From Treponema sp. UBA3649 (lineage in GTDB: Bacteria; Spirochaetota; Spirochaetia; Treponematales; Treponemataceae), in contig DFKI01000123.1 in assembly GCA_002373325.1 (NCBI GenBank), positions 1-38,940 on the forward strand: 38,940 nt of DNA. Direction: 5' to 3'. Positions 15,463 through 24,731 of this stretch are shown one piece after another. Both the position numbers and the translations under genes were made by a program. The notes under the pieces are model-generated. The model saw nothing but the letters and a program-made list of their open reading frames with translations, was not told the DNA's origin and made no database searches. The first letter of the stretch is position 1. Each line of letters opens with the position of its first letter.

Positions 15463-17049
15463 TCAACAAGAAAATGGTGCGAGGGGGAGACCGTTTCTTC
15501 CATAGACCGTGACAGGGCCGTAATTGTACCAGGCATAGCGGGCGTACAGGGGACGGGAAACATCGGGGGAAGAAAGCACGATTACACCTCCATCCTCAAA
15601 ACGGAAGGATGCCGGGAAAAATTGTCCGTCCTCACCTGCGACTTCAAAGCCCGTGAGATTTTCAGGCACATTGTTTCCCTGCCTCTGCTCAAGATACTTG
15701 TAATGCTCAAGCCGCTCAAAATCTTCCTTATAAATAAATCCGTCCTCGGCATTGTCGAAATAAAGCACGAGCTCGTTTTTACGCGGGATGCTGTTTTTGA
15801 ACGCGGGTCCCTCAGCCATTTTTCTTGAGACCAATCCGTAGGCTGTGTAAAGGGCCTCTTTTTCCAATCTTTCGGCAAGGGTCCTTTTTGATTTTGGATG
15901 AATGTCGTCGTACTGTCCCAATCCAAGGGCGACTGTCATGCCGGTGTTTTTTACGGTTTTCGAAACCCACGCCTGCTGCTCGCGGATAATGCACCAGTTC
16001 TTGAAGTCCTTGTCCTGACGGTTACGGTGCTCGGGAAGCTGGACGAAAACAAACGGAAGAGAATCATCCCCCCAGTCTTTTCTCCAGCGCTCAATCAGGT
16101 GCCTGAAAAGTTTTCCGTAAGATTGCGGCCTGTGGTCATCGCTTTCCCCCTGATAATAGATGAATCCGCGAAGGGTATAGGGAGCCACACGGCTTATCAT
16201 GCACTTGTAGAGACCTGACGGGCGGTAAGGATTTTTGCAGCATTTTGGTCCCGGCCACCTGCACTCACCGATTTTTTTCTGGACATCGCTCCACTCAATC
16301 TGGGGATTCTCCTTGTAAAGCGCGTCGCATTTTTTCTGCCACTCAGCATGGAAGATTTCGTACTCCTCATATTCGCGGCACTGCTCCTCCACGGATTTTC
16401 CCTTCTCGGCCTCACGCTGCTCTTCAAGATAGATTTTCAAATCAGAGTCCTTTTCCATATCGCACTCAGGAATCCATGCCGAAGCCGAAGTTCCTCCCCA
16501 GTTGCATCCGATGATTCCGACCGTCACTCCCAAATCCTCAGAAAGTCTCTTGCCGAAAAAATATCCCACGGCTGACCACGCCTTTTTCTCTTCGGAGTCC
16601 CAGGTCTGCCAGGCTGATTTTCTTTCTCCCTCAAAAAATTTCTCGTCCATCCATGCGTTTTTCTGAGTATAATAGAAGCGAACGTCCACTGATTTTACCT
16701 CGGAAAGCTCGGCTGGTCCCTCGGTGCAGTTTTGAAGCTCGAACTCCATGTTGGACTGACCTCCTGCAAGCCACACTTCCCCCACGGCAATGTTCGAAAA
16801 GGATTTTTTATCCCCGGCACAGGAAATCTCCAGGGTAAGATTGTTCATCGCAGAAAGAGGGGGCAGCATGATTTTCCACTTTCCGTCCCTCGCGAAAGAT
16901 GAGTTTTCCGAGATGATTTTTCCGTCCGAATCATAAAGGCCAGCCCATACCTCAAGTCCGTCCTTACCCTTTCCGAAAATGCTTACCGCACGGTTCCTCT
17001 GCAAAACCGAATTGTCAGAAAAAACTGACGCAACTGAAAAATCCGCCAT
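15463..17049 (-). CDS. Sialate O-acetylesterase-like SGNH hydrolase
   Basis: A 528-residue protein of the sialate O-acetylesterase family (SASA domain), which removes O-acetyl groups from sialic acids or other acetylated carbohydrates. The nucleophile is in GEVWLAGGQSNMEFEL with S99. The family block FIYYQGESDDHRP follows, and the catalytic Asp/His pair is in DDIHPKS with D381/D382 and H384. The N-terminal ~90 residues form a beta domain (VSIFGKGKDGLEVWAG). No signal peptide is seen, so the enzyme is probably cytoplasmic. ATG 17049 is preceded by AAGGAG; an upstream TTG at 17067 is less likely. The true substrate could be any acetylated glycan. It stands alone between a toxin-antitoxin operon and a repeat-bearing gap. 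Confidence 0.88.
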   Translation of the reverse strand: MADFSVASVFSDNSVLQRNRAVSIFGKGKDGLEVWAGLYDSDGKIISENSSFARDGKWKIMLPPLSAMNNLTLEISCAGDKKSFSNIAVGEVWLAGGQSNMEFELQNCTEGPAELSEVKSVDVRFYYTQKNAWMDEKFFEGERKSAWQTWDSEEKKAWSAVGYFFGKRLSEDLGVTVGIIGCNWGGTSASAWIPECDMEKDSDLKIYLEEQREAEKGKSVEEQCREYEEYEIFHAEWQKKCDALYKENPQIEWSDVQKKIGECRWPGPKCCKNPYRPSGLYKCMISRVAPYTLRGFIYYQGESDDHRPQSYGKLFRHLIERWRKDWGDDSLPFVFVQLPEHRNRQDKDFKNWCIIREQQAWVSKTVKNTGMTVALGLGQYDDIHPKSKRTLAERLEKEALYTAYGLVSRKMAEGPAFKNSIPRKNELVLYFDNAEDGFIYKEDFERLEHYKYLEQRQGNNVPENLTGFEVAGEDGQFFPASFRFEDGGVIVLSSPDVSRPLYARYAWYNYGPVTVYGRNGLPLAPFSC

Positions 17050-17198
17050 AAAACGCTCCTTGTTCAAAAAGATTGGGAATCCGGGAATGCCAATCCCCCT
17101 CCCCGACAGATTACACTAAAGTCCGTTTTTGTTCCACAGTTTACTTAAAAAAAAGATTTTTTAAGCAAATGGCAAGCGAATGTTGATTTATGGCATCG

Positions 17199-17281
17199 TG
17201 TCATTGCCGGGCTCGACCCGGCAATCTGTAAAGTTTTATAATGCATCAATATAGATTATCGGGTCAAGCCCGATAATGACA
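17199..17281 (+). repeat. Pair of inverted palindromic repeats
   Basis: Within the 361-base gap 17050-17410 there are two copies of one 29-base palindromic repeat in opposite orientation (17199-17227 and 17253-17281). Each is TGTCATT, a stem, a five-base loop, the stem complement and ATCT. Each stem is nine pairs (ATTGCCGGG/CCCGGCAAT and ATTATCGGG/CCCGATAAT), and the two differ by compensatory GC-to-AT changes that keep pairing. The rest of the gap has an AT-rich palindrome at 17144-17165 and the promoter at 17361. Such GGGxTxGACCC palindromes are a widespread type of dispersed intergenic repeat. Confidence 0.85.
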
Positions 17282-17360
17282 TTTTTTTTAACTTTTTTAA
17301 CGTCCCAATGACATTGTTCTGAATTAATCAGTGGTTCTCTAAACAAATGCAACGTAGTAT

Positions 17361-17389
17361 TTGACAAATCGGCAATTTGGATTTATCAT
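17361..17389 (+). promoter_or_regulatory. Promoter of the PilZ-like gene
   Basis: Perfect TTGACA (17361-17366), 17-base spacer and TATCAT (17384-17389), 22 bases upstream of the ATG at 17411. The intervening GGGGGG (about 17401) acts as ribosome-binding site. Confidence 0.75.
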
Positions 17390-17410
17390 TTAAATATTTA
17401 GGGGGGCATT

Positions 17411-18247
17411 ATGGTTGGTACTAAGGAAATTATCATGGGGCGGAAAACTTTTTTCTTTATGCCCGACAGCTCTATGGTAGCGGACATTTTCCTTGAGGAA
17501 TACATGGCGCGCGGTTACGAGACCTATATAATCAGGGACGACAAGGCTTGTCCGTTCAGGCGCAAAGTTGATTTAATCACGTCGGTTTTCACGGATGCCA
17601 TACTCTTTTTCAACGTGGACTCGGAAGTTGAGGGAATCAACTGGAGGAGCTACATTGCGGAACTTCAGAAATCCTACGGCGAGAACATACTCATTGGCGT
17701 AATCTACAAAAAAAGGAATCATCCCGAGGCAAAAAATCAGATTGAGCAGTACTACCTCTACGACATCGGAATCCAGTGCGGGTGCATCGAGCTTACGTCG
17801 GATCCAATGCACAACTTCCAGCTGATTGACTCCACGCTCAGGGCTAATCAGGCGGAGGGAAGACGAAAGACCCTCAGAGCACAATGCGAGGCATCAAGCT
17901 CAGTCACCATAAAACTTGAGGGCATACAGTACCGCGGAAAAGTCCTGGATGTGAGCACGAACCATTTTTCATGCACATTCGCCGGAGACAAACCAAGTCT
18001 TTCCATAGGCACAAAAATCACCGACGCCCAGCTTTCCATAAACGGACTCATCTTCCAGACGGACGCAATCAACTCCATGACGCGAAAAAAAGAAGACGGA
18101 GAAGTCCTGCATGTCCTGATTTTTATGAGGAAGGACGGAAGCAAGGGACTTGATGAGAATAATTACGTCAATCTGCGGCACAAAATCTACTCGATTATAG
18201 ACGGAAGGGCCAAGGAGCTGATGAACACGCTTTTCGCCGCGAACTGA
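17411..18247 (+). CDS. PilZ-like domain protein, possible c-di-GMP receptor
   Basis: The 278-residue cytoplasmic protein has two halves. Residues about 10-145 look like an alpha/beta receiver-like N-terminal domain without obvious catalytic motifs (TFFFMPDSSMVADIF, ILIGVIYKK). The C-terminal half (150-275) resembles a PilZ domain: R152-KTL-R156 fits the RxxxR c-di-GMP motif. D180-VSTNHFSC is a degenerate form of the second (D/N)xSxxG motif. The missing Gly makes nucleotide binding uncertain. This architecture with a YcgR-like adaptor role in motility is one possibility. The ATG at 17411 is supported by the promoter and a G-run; ATG 17435 (MGRKTFFFMP) with AAGGA upstream is an alternative. The next gene is convergent. 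Confidence 0.6.
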   Translation: MVGTKEIIMGRKTFFFMPDSSMVADIFLEEYMARGYETYIIRDDKACPFRRKVDLITSVFTDAILFFNVDSEVEGINWRSYIAELQKSYGENILIGVIYKKRNHPEAKNQIEQYYLYDIGIQCGCIELTSDPMHNFQLIDSTLRANQAEGRRKTLRAQCEASSSVTIKLEGIQYRGKVLDVSTNHFSCTFAGDKPSLSIGTKITDAQLSINGLIFQTDAINSMTRKKEDGEVLHVLIFMRKDGSKGLDENNYVNLRHKIYSIIDGRAKELMNTLFAAN

Positions 18248-18266
18248 TTTTTCACATCCCTTTTTC

Positions 18267-19121
18267 TCAGGAAGTCCAGAGTCCACGGCTCATCGATGAT
18301 TCAGGTCTCCACACGGTCTTTGCCCTGAACACCTCGCTGCCGTCACTCCGGATTATGCTGTGCACAACACAGATTTCATCATCCCTGCACTCTTCCTCAA
18401 TCACGGAGGTCCTGCAAATCAGGGTGTCGCCAAAATGCGCGCTGGAAATGAAGTTTGTGTCCAGAGTTGAGATGAGACGCGACGAGCAGATTTCATCGGG
18501 GACGCTGTTCAAGACATATTTCAAATATTCCGTGTTGTTCACGTGTCCGTTCAGGTCGATTTCAAGACGCTGCGGTGTAAAAGTCCGCTCAAAGCTGAAT
18601 TTCTCAGGGAGTGCGATTTTCGGAAAGCGTGTCGTACAGGATTCGTCGAAGCAAAAACCAATCGTGGAAAAATCAGCCGAGTTGATTCCGACTGGTCTCA
18701 TTTTCTCAAGGTCAAGGAGCATCCACTGGAATTTCGCATTCATAAAAGGAGTTCCCGCCTTGTATTTTCCGTCGCCCTGATTTCGAAGCATGGTCTCGTC
18801 CCATCCGGATTTTTTTCCGCCGTCCTCAGCATAGCAAAAGCGAAAATCATAGAGGCTGAAAAGTCCCTTTGGCTCCTCCATCCATGAAGAAAGCAAAAGC
18901 TCGTCCCTCCACTCAGGATATTCTGAGATTTCAAAATGCTGCTTTGTCACGACCCATGTGAGTCCCTGCCTGTTCATGTGCGGAATCGTGAGTTTATGCT
19001 CTCCGTAATGAAATGATGCGAGAGTCTGAGCCATAGTTGACATTCCAACGACAGTAAAACGGAGCTTTCCGTCAATAAAAGCAGAGTCCACCACATAGGG
19101 GATTGAAAAAATATTTGACAT
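18267..19121 (-). CDS. Acyl-ACP thioesterase (FatA/FatB-like)
   Basis: A 284-residue protein of the bacterial acyl-ACP thioesterase family (two hot-dog folds), releasing free fatty acids from acyl-ACP in the cytoplasm. The first hot-dog covers about 1-140 (QGLTWVVTKQHFEISEYP) and the second about 160-280. The second holds the family active-site block DLNGHVNNTEYLKYVLNSVP with its conserved Asn/His. Length and motif order are as expected. The promoter immediately upstream predicts a leaderless message. It is convergent with the PilZ-like gene (20 bases between stops) and divergent from a glycosyltransferase. Its product could feed lipid or lipoprotein acylation, but no linkage to the neighbours is shown by the sequence. 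Confidence 0.85.
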   Translation of the reverse strand: MSNIFSIPYVVDSAFIDGKLRFTVVGMSTMAQTLASFHYGEHKLTIPHMNRQGLTWVVTKQHFEISEYPEWRDELLLSSWMEEPKGLFSLYDFRFCYAEDGGKKSGWDETMLRNQGDGKYKAGTPFMNAKFQWMLLDLEKMRPVGINSADFSTIGFCFDESCTTRFPKIALPEKFSFERTFTPQRLEIDLNGHVNNTEYLKYVLNSVPDEICSSRLISTLDTNFISSAHFGDTLICRTSVIEEECRDDEICVVHSIIRSDGSEVFRAKTVWRPESSMSRGLWTS

Positions 19122-19127
19122 GGATTG

Positions 19128-19156
19128 AGTTTACCACAATCACGGGAAAAAATCAA
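19128..19156 (-). promoter_or_regulatory. Promoter of the thioesterase gene, predicting a leaderless transcript
   Basis: On the minus strand TTGATT (19151-19156), 17 bases and TAAACT (19128-19133) with a TGG extension. Only six bases separate the -10 box from the ATG at 19121, placing the transcription start at the start codon; no ribosome-binding site is present. Confidence 0.55.
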
Positions 19157-19234
19157 CAAACAAAACCTATTGCCTATTGTTGGAAAATTTCATAGAATGG
19201 GAGCATTACTTTGACAATCCGTGGAGGGGATGAC

Positions 19235-20290
19235 TTGAAAATTGCTGTTGACTGCCGGATGAGCGGAAAAAGCGGAATAGGTTCTTTCATTGACGGAGTG
19301 CTTCCATATCTTGCAAAAAGGGACGCGGAACTGCTTCTTGTGGGAAATCCCAAATCCATGCCGGAAGGAGAAAACGTTTGCTGTGTTCCATGCGACATAA
19401 AGCCATTCTCAGTGAAGGAAATTATCGCGTTTCCAAAATCCGTGGCGGAGACAATCAACTCGTGCGACGTATTTTTCACGCCTTATTGCAACATCCCATG
19501 TGGAATCCGGGTACCTGTTGTCTGCACGATACATGACATCGTTTTTTTGGACATGCCGTCCATTGCAGGAAAATTTGGAACATTCATAAGGAAGATTTTT
19601 TACAAAAGGGCCATCAGGCTTTCAAAATCAGTCTGCACAGTCTCTGAGTTCAGCAAAGGACGGATTCTTGAAAAACTCGGATGCAAAAAACCGGTGGATG
19701 TAGTCTATGAGGATATCCAGGAGTATTTCAAAAAACCGATTTCACCGACGCCTGAAAAAAAAGACACGGTGATTTTTATCGGCAACATAAAAAAACACAA
19801 GGGACTCCAAACCTTGCTCCCCGCATTCACGAAATTCCGAAAACAGATTGCACAGACGGAAAAAAATCCCCCCGAGCTGCTGATTGTAGGCTCAAGGGAA
19901 AATTTCAGGACAAAAGACACCTCATTCGACGATTCGGCACTTGAAAGCGACGGAATCAGGTTCACGGGATTCATCTCGGACGAGGAGCTTCATGCACAAC
20001 TTACTCAGGCAAGACTTCTCGTGCAGCCATCCCTTTACGAGGGGTTCGGACTTCCACCGCTTCAGGCACTTTACTGCGGAACCCAGGCACTCATTTCGGA
20101 CATTCCCGTATTCAAGGAAATCTATGCGAATCTCCCGGTGACATTTTTCAAGACAGGAGACGCGGACGATCTCTGCCAAAAGATGTCGGAAATGTGGATG
20201 CGTCCTCAGGATGTTACGGAGTTTGAGAGCCCATATTCATTTGAGGACACTGCGGATAAGGTGATGGGGTGTTTGGGGAGGAGTTTATGA
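19235..20290 (+). CDS. GT4-type glycosyltransferase
   Basis: A 351-residue GT-B fold glycosyltransferase of the GT4 family, acting on the cytoplasmic face of the membrane in glycan or glycolipid assembly. The N-terminal domain starts KIAVDCRMSGKSGIGSFIDG. The linker VIFIGNIKKHKGLQTLLPAF and the C-terminal nucleotide-sugar site YEGFGLPPLQALYCG are diagnostic. In that site the second Glu of the usual E-x7-E motif is replaced by Gln. TTG 19235 is chosen as start because GGAGGGG lies five bases upstream; an upstream TTG at 19211 is less likely. Its stop overlaps the start of the DUF3943 gene (ATGA). The sugar and acceptor cannot be read from the sequence. Confidence 0.88.
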   Translation: MKIAVDCRMSGKSGIGSFIDGVLPYLAKRDAELLLVGNPKSMPEGENVCCVPCDIKPFSVKEIIAFPKSVAETINSCDVFFTPYCNIPCGIRVPVVCTIHDIVFLDMPSIAGKFGTFIRKIFYKRAIRLSKSVCTVSEFSKGRILEKLGCKKPVDVVYEDIQEYFKKPISPTPEKKDTVIFIGNIKKHKGLQTLLPAFTKFRKQIAQTEKNPPELLIVGSRENFRTKDTSFDDSALESDGIRFTGFISDEELHAQLTQARLLVQPSLYEGFGLPPLQALYCGTQALISDIPVFKEIYANLPVTFFKTGDADDLCQKMSEMWMRPQDVTEFESPYSFEDTADKVMGCLGRSL

Positions 20291-21837
20291 CTTACCGGGG
20301 AAATTATTTTAACAAAAGATATTACATTATGATGATTACAAAATTTTACAAAAACATCTTTGCAGCAATTCTTATTCTCACACTTTTTCAACCGGTTCTT
20401 TTCGCACAGGAAAAACTTAGTAAAACGGATGATTGCATTGAGGAAAACATTTTTGACACGTACTCGGACAAAGAAAATTTGGATGAGGATTTTTCAAGCG
20501 AAATCAATACAGAGCCAACAGTCTACAAAAGGAATTTTCTTGTCGCAACGGGAGCTCTTTTGTTTCCAAACATGGTCATAGGCGGCTGGAACCGCATAAT
20601 GGTTCGGGCTGGGTGGACGCAAGTGACGTTTGACTACATTCTACACTTCTATGAACACCCGTGGCAATGGGACGGAGACTGGTTTTGGACAAACTTTGTC
20701 CTTCATCCATATCAAGGTGGCCTTACATACATGGGAACAAGATCTGCAAATTTTTCTCCCATAGAATCAATGCTTTGGGCTACGGTCAGTTCTGTCATGT
20801 GGGAATACTTCTTCGAGACAAACCTGCCTTCAATCAACGACCTGATTTATACAAGCATAGGAGCTTTCCCACTGGGTGAAATGCTGTTCCGTCTTTCCTA
20901 CTCCCTGCAAAACGTATGGTCCCCGCTGAGATTCCTTGGAAATCCCGTGCGGCTTTTTACGGATCCGGCAATGAGAGGCAAGACAAACCTTCCAAAAGGA
21001 AACGTGACGGAACTTTCTTTCAGATTCGGAACCGGAACAGAAATAGGAAAAACATGGGCAAATAGCGAGTATGAATCAATTCTGGAACAATATCCCGCGT
21101 TTGTAAGCGCGTTTATGAACGTAGTATATGGAACTCCTTACGGTAATGATTCAAACATCCCATATTCCCAATTTGAACTTTCTTTCGGTGGAAGCATCGG
21201 TTTTCCAAGTGGCTACGGATATAAAGATTTGGAAACAGAAATGATGTACGAGGTGAACCTCCTGAGCAACGGAATGATTTTCGCAAGAAGTCTCGAATCA
21301 CAGGAAAATATACGAACCACAATTGGCATGGTTTTCGACTACGATTTTATCTGGCAGTCATTTTTCGATTTCTCAACGCTTTCCCCGGGATTTGCCATAA
21401 AGCAGCAGATTACTTTTCCAGAATCCACACTCTCGTGGCAGTTTCATTTGGATGCAATCCTCCTTGGAACGACGGATTTCTATTACTATCGGCGGAGACA
21501 GTTTGAAAATTACCGTTCATACCGAGCCTACTGCTTTACAATTGGAGCGGAAAGTGTCGGACTGATTGAGTGGGAAAACAAAAGCGGGCATAAAATAGGA
21601 TTTGATATTCACTCATACCTTATGTATGACATGGAAAATCAAATTGATGGAAAAATGTCACCTGGTCTCGAGACTTTTGCAATCTGCCAACTTAATTATG
21701 AATACAACATAGCAAATAAGCTAAGTCTCGGCCTTGCAAACAGTCTTTATTTGAAATATGCCACATACCGGGACTCACCGCCGATTTTTGCAATGATGTA
21801 CAAAGGGGATGTTTATACAAGGATTAAGGTAAAGTGA
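20287..21837 (+). CDS. DUF3943-domain exported protein
   Basis: A 516-residue protein with a hydrophobic N-terminal signal (FAAILILTLFQPVLFAQE, cleavage probably after FAQ) and a DUF3943-type core. Key phrases are FVLHPYQGGLTYMGTRSANF and the segment from SPIESMLWATVSSV to MLFRLSYS. The C-terminal half is rich in alternating beta-strands and aromatic residues, compatible with an outer-membrane barrel. The start ATG 20287 overlaps the glycosyltransferase stop and follows GGGGAGG; an internal ATG at 20329/20332 would also leave the signal sequence intact. Function unknown; the overlap suggests it is made together with the glycosyltransferase. After its stop there is a 124-base gap holding a promoter. 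Confidence 0.75.
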   Translation: MTYRGNYFNKRYYIMMITKFYKNIFAAILILTLFQPVLFAQEKLSKTDDCIEENIFDTYSDKENLDEDFSSEINTEPTVYKRNFLVATGALLFPNMVIGGWNRIMVRAGWTQVTFDYILHFYEHPWQWDGDWFWTNFVLHPYQGGLTYMGTRSANFSPIESMLWATVSSVMWEYFFETNLPSINDLIYTSIGAFPLGEMLFRLSYSLQNVWSPLRFLGNPVRLFTDPAMRGKTNLPKGNVTELSFRFGTGTEIGKTWANSEYESILEQYPAFVSAFMNVVYGTPYGNDSNIPYSQFELSFGGSIGFPSGYGYKDLETEMMYEVNLLSNGMIFARSLESQENIRTTIGMVFDYDFIWQSFFDFSTLSPGFAIKQQITFPESTLSWQFHLDAILLGTTDFYYYRRRQFENYRSYRAYCFTIGAESVGLIEWENKSGHKIGFDIHSYLMYDMENQIDGKMSPGLETFAICQLNYEYNIANKLSLGLANSLYLKYATYRDSPPIFAMMYKGDVYTRIKVK

Positions 21838-21862
21838 TTTTGATTGGATAAAATTCATGCTA

Positions 21863-21891
21863 TTGCAAAATTTTCCTTCAAAGTATATAAT
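21863..21891 (+). promoter_or_regulatory. Promoter of the first YidC-fusion gene
   Basis: TTGCAA (21863-21868), 17-base spacer, then TATAAT (21886-21891). It precedes the ATG at 21962 by 70 bases, with a GAGGGC ribosome-binding site. It would drive fusion genes 1 and 2, which are 13 bases apart. Confidence 0.65.
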
Positions 21892-21961
21892 CAGATGATT
21901 GTGAAACTGAATTCAAGCCTCTCAGCCAATTCAGCGGAAGCAAAAAAAAGAGGGCGTATCA

Positions 21962-24718
21962 ATGCAATTTTTCTTCACACTGATTATTTATCCGTTGTAC
22001 TTAATTATTGAGCTTATTTTTTCTCTTGCACTTCGAATCACCGGAAATACAGGGGTTTCTGTAATTGCAGTAAGTATTGGAGTTACGTTACTCTGTCTGC
22101 CTCTTTATGCGGTCGCTGAAAAATGGCAAGAAATAGAACGGCAAACACAAAAAAAAATGAAACCTGGACTCGACAGAATAAAAAAAGCTTTTGAAGGTGA
22201 CGAGCGGTACATGATGACACAGACATTTTATAGGGAAAACCGCTACAGTCCTATCATGGGTTTACGCTCATCATTCGGACTTCTGATTCAAATTCCTTTT
22301 TTCATTGCCGCATACACATTTCTCTCACATCTTGACGCACTCAAGGGACAATCATTTCTGTTCATACGTGACATGGGAAAACCGGACAATCTTTTCAGCA
22401 TTGGAACATTTCAAGTAAACGTTCTCCCGGTGGCAATGACAATAATAAACATGATTTCTGGTTTCATCTATACAAAGGGACATTCTGTGAGGGAACAAAT
22501 ACAAGTCTATGGAATGGCAGTCATCTTCCTTGTGATTCTCTACAACTCACCCGCCGGACTCGTTCTGTACTGGACCATGAACAATGTATTCGGCATGATA
22601 AAAAATATATTCTACAAATTCAAGAGGCCTCTCCGCACTTTCTGGGTAACATCTCTTGTCTTTCTTGGGATTCTAAGCATAACTCTTTTTGTCAACGCCA
22701 ACACCAACACTCCAAAATTCGCAGTCCTGCTAATGACAGTTTTAACAGCAGCCATTCCGTTTATTTTACGGGCTTCAAAAAAAATATTTTCCAACACATT
22801 GGATTATCTAAAGAACTCCAAAAAGCAAAGGCTCATCTTGTTTTTTCTTTCATGCTGCGTACTCTTTGTACTTACAGGACTTTTAATTCCAAGCTCTCTT
22901 ATTTCATCATCACCCACAGAATTCTCTGGAATCGGCTCGCATCCGAATCCGCTTTGGTACATAGCAAACACAACAAAAAAATCAGCAGGCCTTTGCATAA
23001 TCTGGCCAATATGCATTTATTTTCTGTTCAGTCCGAATGTCCAGGCTGCATTGGTCCTAGTATTTTCATTTCTTACTCTCTCAACCCTTGTAAATGCATT
23101 CATATTTATGCCTGCCTACGGAGATATTTCCTCAAGTCTGACTTTTCTTGATGCGGTTGATTTCAAAACAATCTCCCCAAGTTCAATGTTGAATCTTTTC
23201 GTCATTCTTGCCCTGGGAATTTTAATACCACTCACTTTACGGGCGAAAGGTACAAAAATTCTTTCGTCAATTTTTGCAGTTATCCTATGCGCGTCTACCA
23301 TTGCCTCTTTTGCAAATATTGCAGGAATCAAAAAATCCTATACAGCATACGTTACGAACATAATGGAACACAATTTGGATAAAATAGAACCGATATATCA
23401 CTTGTCCAAAAAAGGCAAGAACGTTGTTGTCATTATGCTCGACCGTGCCCAAAGCCGCTACGTCGATGAAATTATGAAAGAACACCCAGACCTACAGAAA
23501 GAATTTGACGGCTTCACACTTTATGAGAACACAGTCTCCTTCAACGGACACACATTACAGGGAGCACCAGGAATTTGGGGAGGCTACGAATACACACCGG
23601 CTGAAATGAACGCAAGGGATGACACTCCGCTCAAAGAAAAGAACAACGAATCCATACTTGTTTTGCCGCGCATTTTCACAGAAGAGCTAAAGTACAGCGC
23701 AACCATAACAGATCCATCATGGGGAAACTACAACACACTATGCGACCTCTCATTTCTAGAATCTTTTCCCCTTATCTCCGGGTACAAGACCATCGGCACG
23801 TATACAGACAAGTGGATGTCAACAAACAACACAGAAGGAACCTTATCGGATTTCAGCGGAAATATTTTGGAACGGAACCTGCTCTTTTTCAGTTTCTTCA
23901 GGGAATTCCCAATCATCCTCCGAGAGTTCATATACAAAAAGGGAAAATACTGGAACAGCAATGAAACCATGCAGGACACAAGAATTGTTTTGGACAATTA
24001 TTCCGCTTTGGCATTTCTTCCGGAATTGACTGAATTCACTGATTCTGAACAAGGAACTTATATATGCACTGTCAACGAGCTTACACATGTAGATATTTTT
24101 CTTCAAGCACCAGATTACACTCCATCAGATTCCGTCACCGATTTTGGAACTTCAAAATACAGTCAAAACATGGACTTTCATACTCAGTCTGCTGCATTTA
24201 TACTCATCGGAAAATGGTTGAAACAACTCAAGGACAACGGAGCTTACGACAACACAAGGATTATATTGGTTTCTGATCACTCAAGAGGTCCTATTGAGGA
24301 AGCCTATGAAAAAGATGATGATCTTGATCATAGAATTGCAGGCTCATTGAGATGGGGACGCGGAAAATATCATCCTTTGCTTCTTTTCAAAGATTTCGGA
24401 GAAAGGGGAAATTTGATTCATGACGAAACATTTATGACGAACGCCGACGTTCCTTCCCTTGTCCTTAAAAATCTTGTAGAAAATCCGAAGAATCCTTTCA
24501 CAGGAAAGTCACTGCCTCTTGATACGAAGAAACTTAAAAAAAACGGAGTCATAATTAGCACAAGTGACAATGAGAAGCCATCCTATAACGGTAAATATAT
24601 GTTCTCAATAAAAGACAACGAGTGGTGGCTCGTAAAAGACAATATATTCAAAACTGCAAGCTGGACACAAATTAGTCCAGAGAATTTTAAAAATTTAATT
24701 ACAGAATATAAAAATTAA
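21962..24718 (+). CDS. YidC/Oxa1 domain fused to alkaline-phosphatase/LTA-synthase-like domain (paralogue 1)
   Basis: A 918-residue membrane protein with an unusual fusion. Residues about 1-220 align by eye with the YidC/Oxa1 insertase core: IGVTLLCLPLY, a charged cytoplasmic hairpin (EKWQEIERQTQKKMKPGL), LLIQIPFFIAAYTFL and ending NSPAGLVLYWTMNN. At the position of the conserved groove Arg of YidC there is T42. About 225-470 is a second set of hydrophobic helices. About 485-870 is a sulfatase/LTA-synthase-fold catalytic domain: NVVVIMLDRA with D494, candidate nucleophile T531 in GHTLQGAPGIWGG, and D772-H773 in VSDHSRG. Family members transfer or hydrolyse phosphate-type groups outside the cytoplasm. 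Likely a membrane phosphotransferase for a surface polymer; a role in protein insertion is doubtful. GAGGGC precedes the ATG. Confidence 0.82.
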   Translation: MQFFFTLIIYPLYLIIELIFSLALRITGNTGVSVIAVSIGVTLLCLPLYAVAEKWQEIERQTQKKMKPGLDRIKKAFEGDERYMMTQTFYRENRYSPIMGLRSSFGLLIQIPFFIAAYTFLSHLDALKGQSFLFIRDMGKPDNLFSIGTFQVNVLPVAMTIINMISGFIYTKGHSVREQIQVYGMAVIFLVILYNSPAGLVLYWTMNNVFGMIKNIFYKFKRPLRTFWVTSLVFLGILSITLFVNANTNTPKFAVLLMTVLTAAIPFILRASKKIFSNTLDYLKNSKKQRLILFFLSCCVLFVLTGLLIPSSLISSSPTEFSGIGSHPNPLWYIANTTKKSAGLCIIWPICIYFLFSPNVQAALVLVFSFLTLSTLVNAFIFMPAYGDISSSLTFLDAVDFKTISPSSMLNLFVILALGILIPLTLRAKGTKILSSIFAVILCASTIASFANIAGIKKSYTAYVTNIMEHNLDKIEPIYHLSKKGKNVVVIMLDRAQSRYVDEIMKEHPDLQKEFDGFTLYENTVSFNGHTLQGAPGIWGGYEYTPAEMNARDDTPLKEKNNESILVLPRIFTEELKYSATITDPSWGNYNTLCDLSFLESFPLISGYKTIGTYTDKWMSTNNTEGTLSDFSGNILERNLLFFSFFREFPIILREFIYKKGKYWNSNETMQDTRIVLDNYSALAFLPELTEFTDSEQGTYICTVNELTHVDIFLQAPDYTPSDSVTDFGTSKYSQNMDFHTQSAAFILIGKWLKQLKDNGAYDNTRIILVSDHSRGPIEEAYEKDDDLDHRIAGSLRWGRGKYHPLLLFKDFGERGNLIHDETFMTNADVPSLVLKNLVENPKNPFTGKSLPLDTKKLKKNGVIISTSDNEKPSYNGKYMFSIKDNEWWLVKDNIFKTASWTQISPENFKNLITEYKN

Positions 24719-24731
24719 GGGGGAAACTCAA

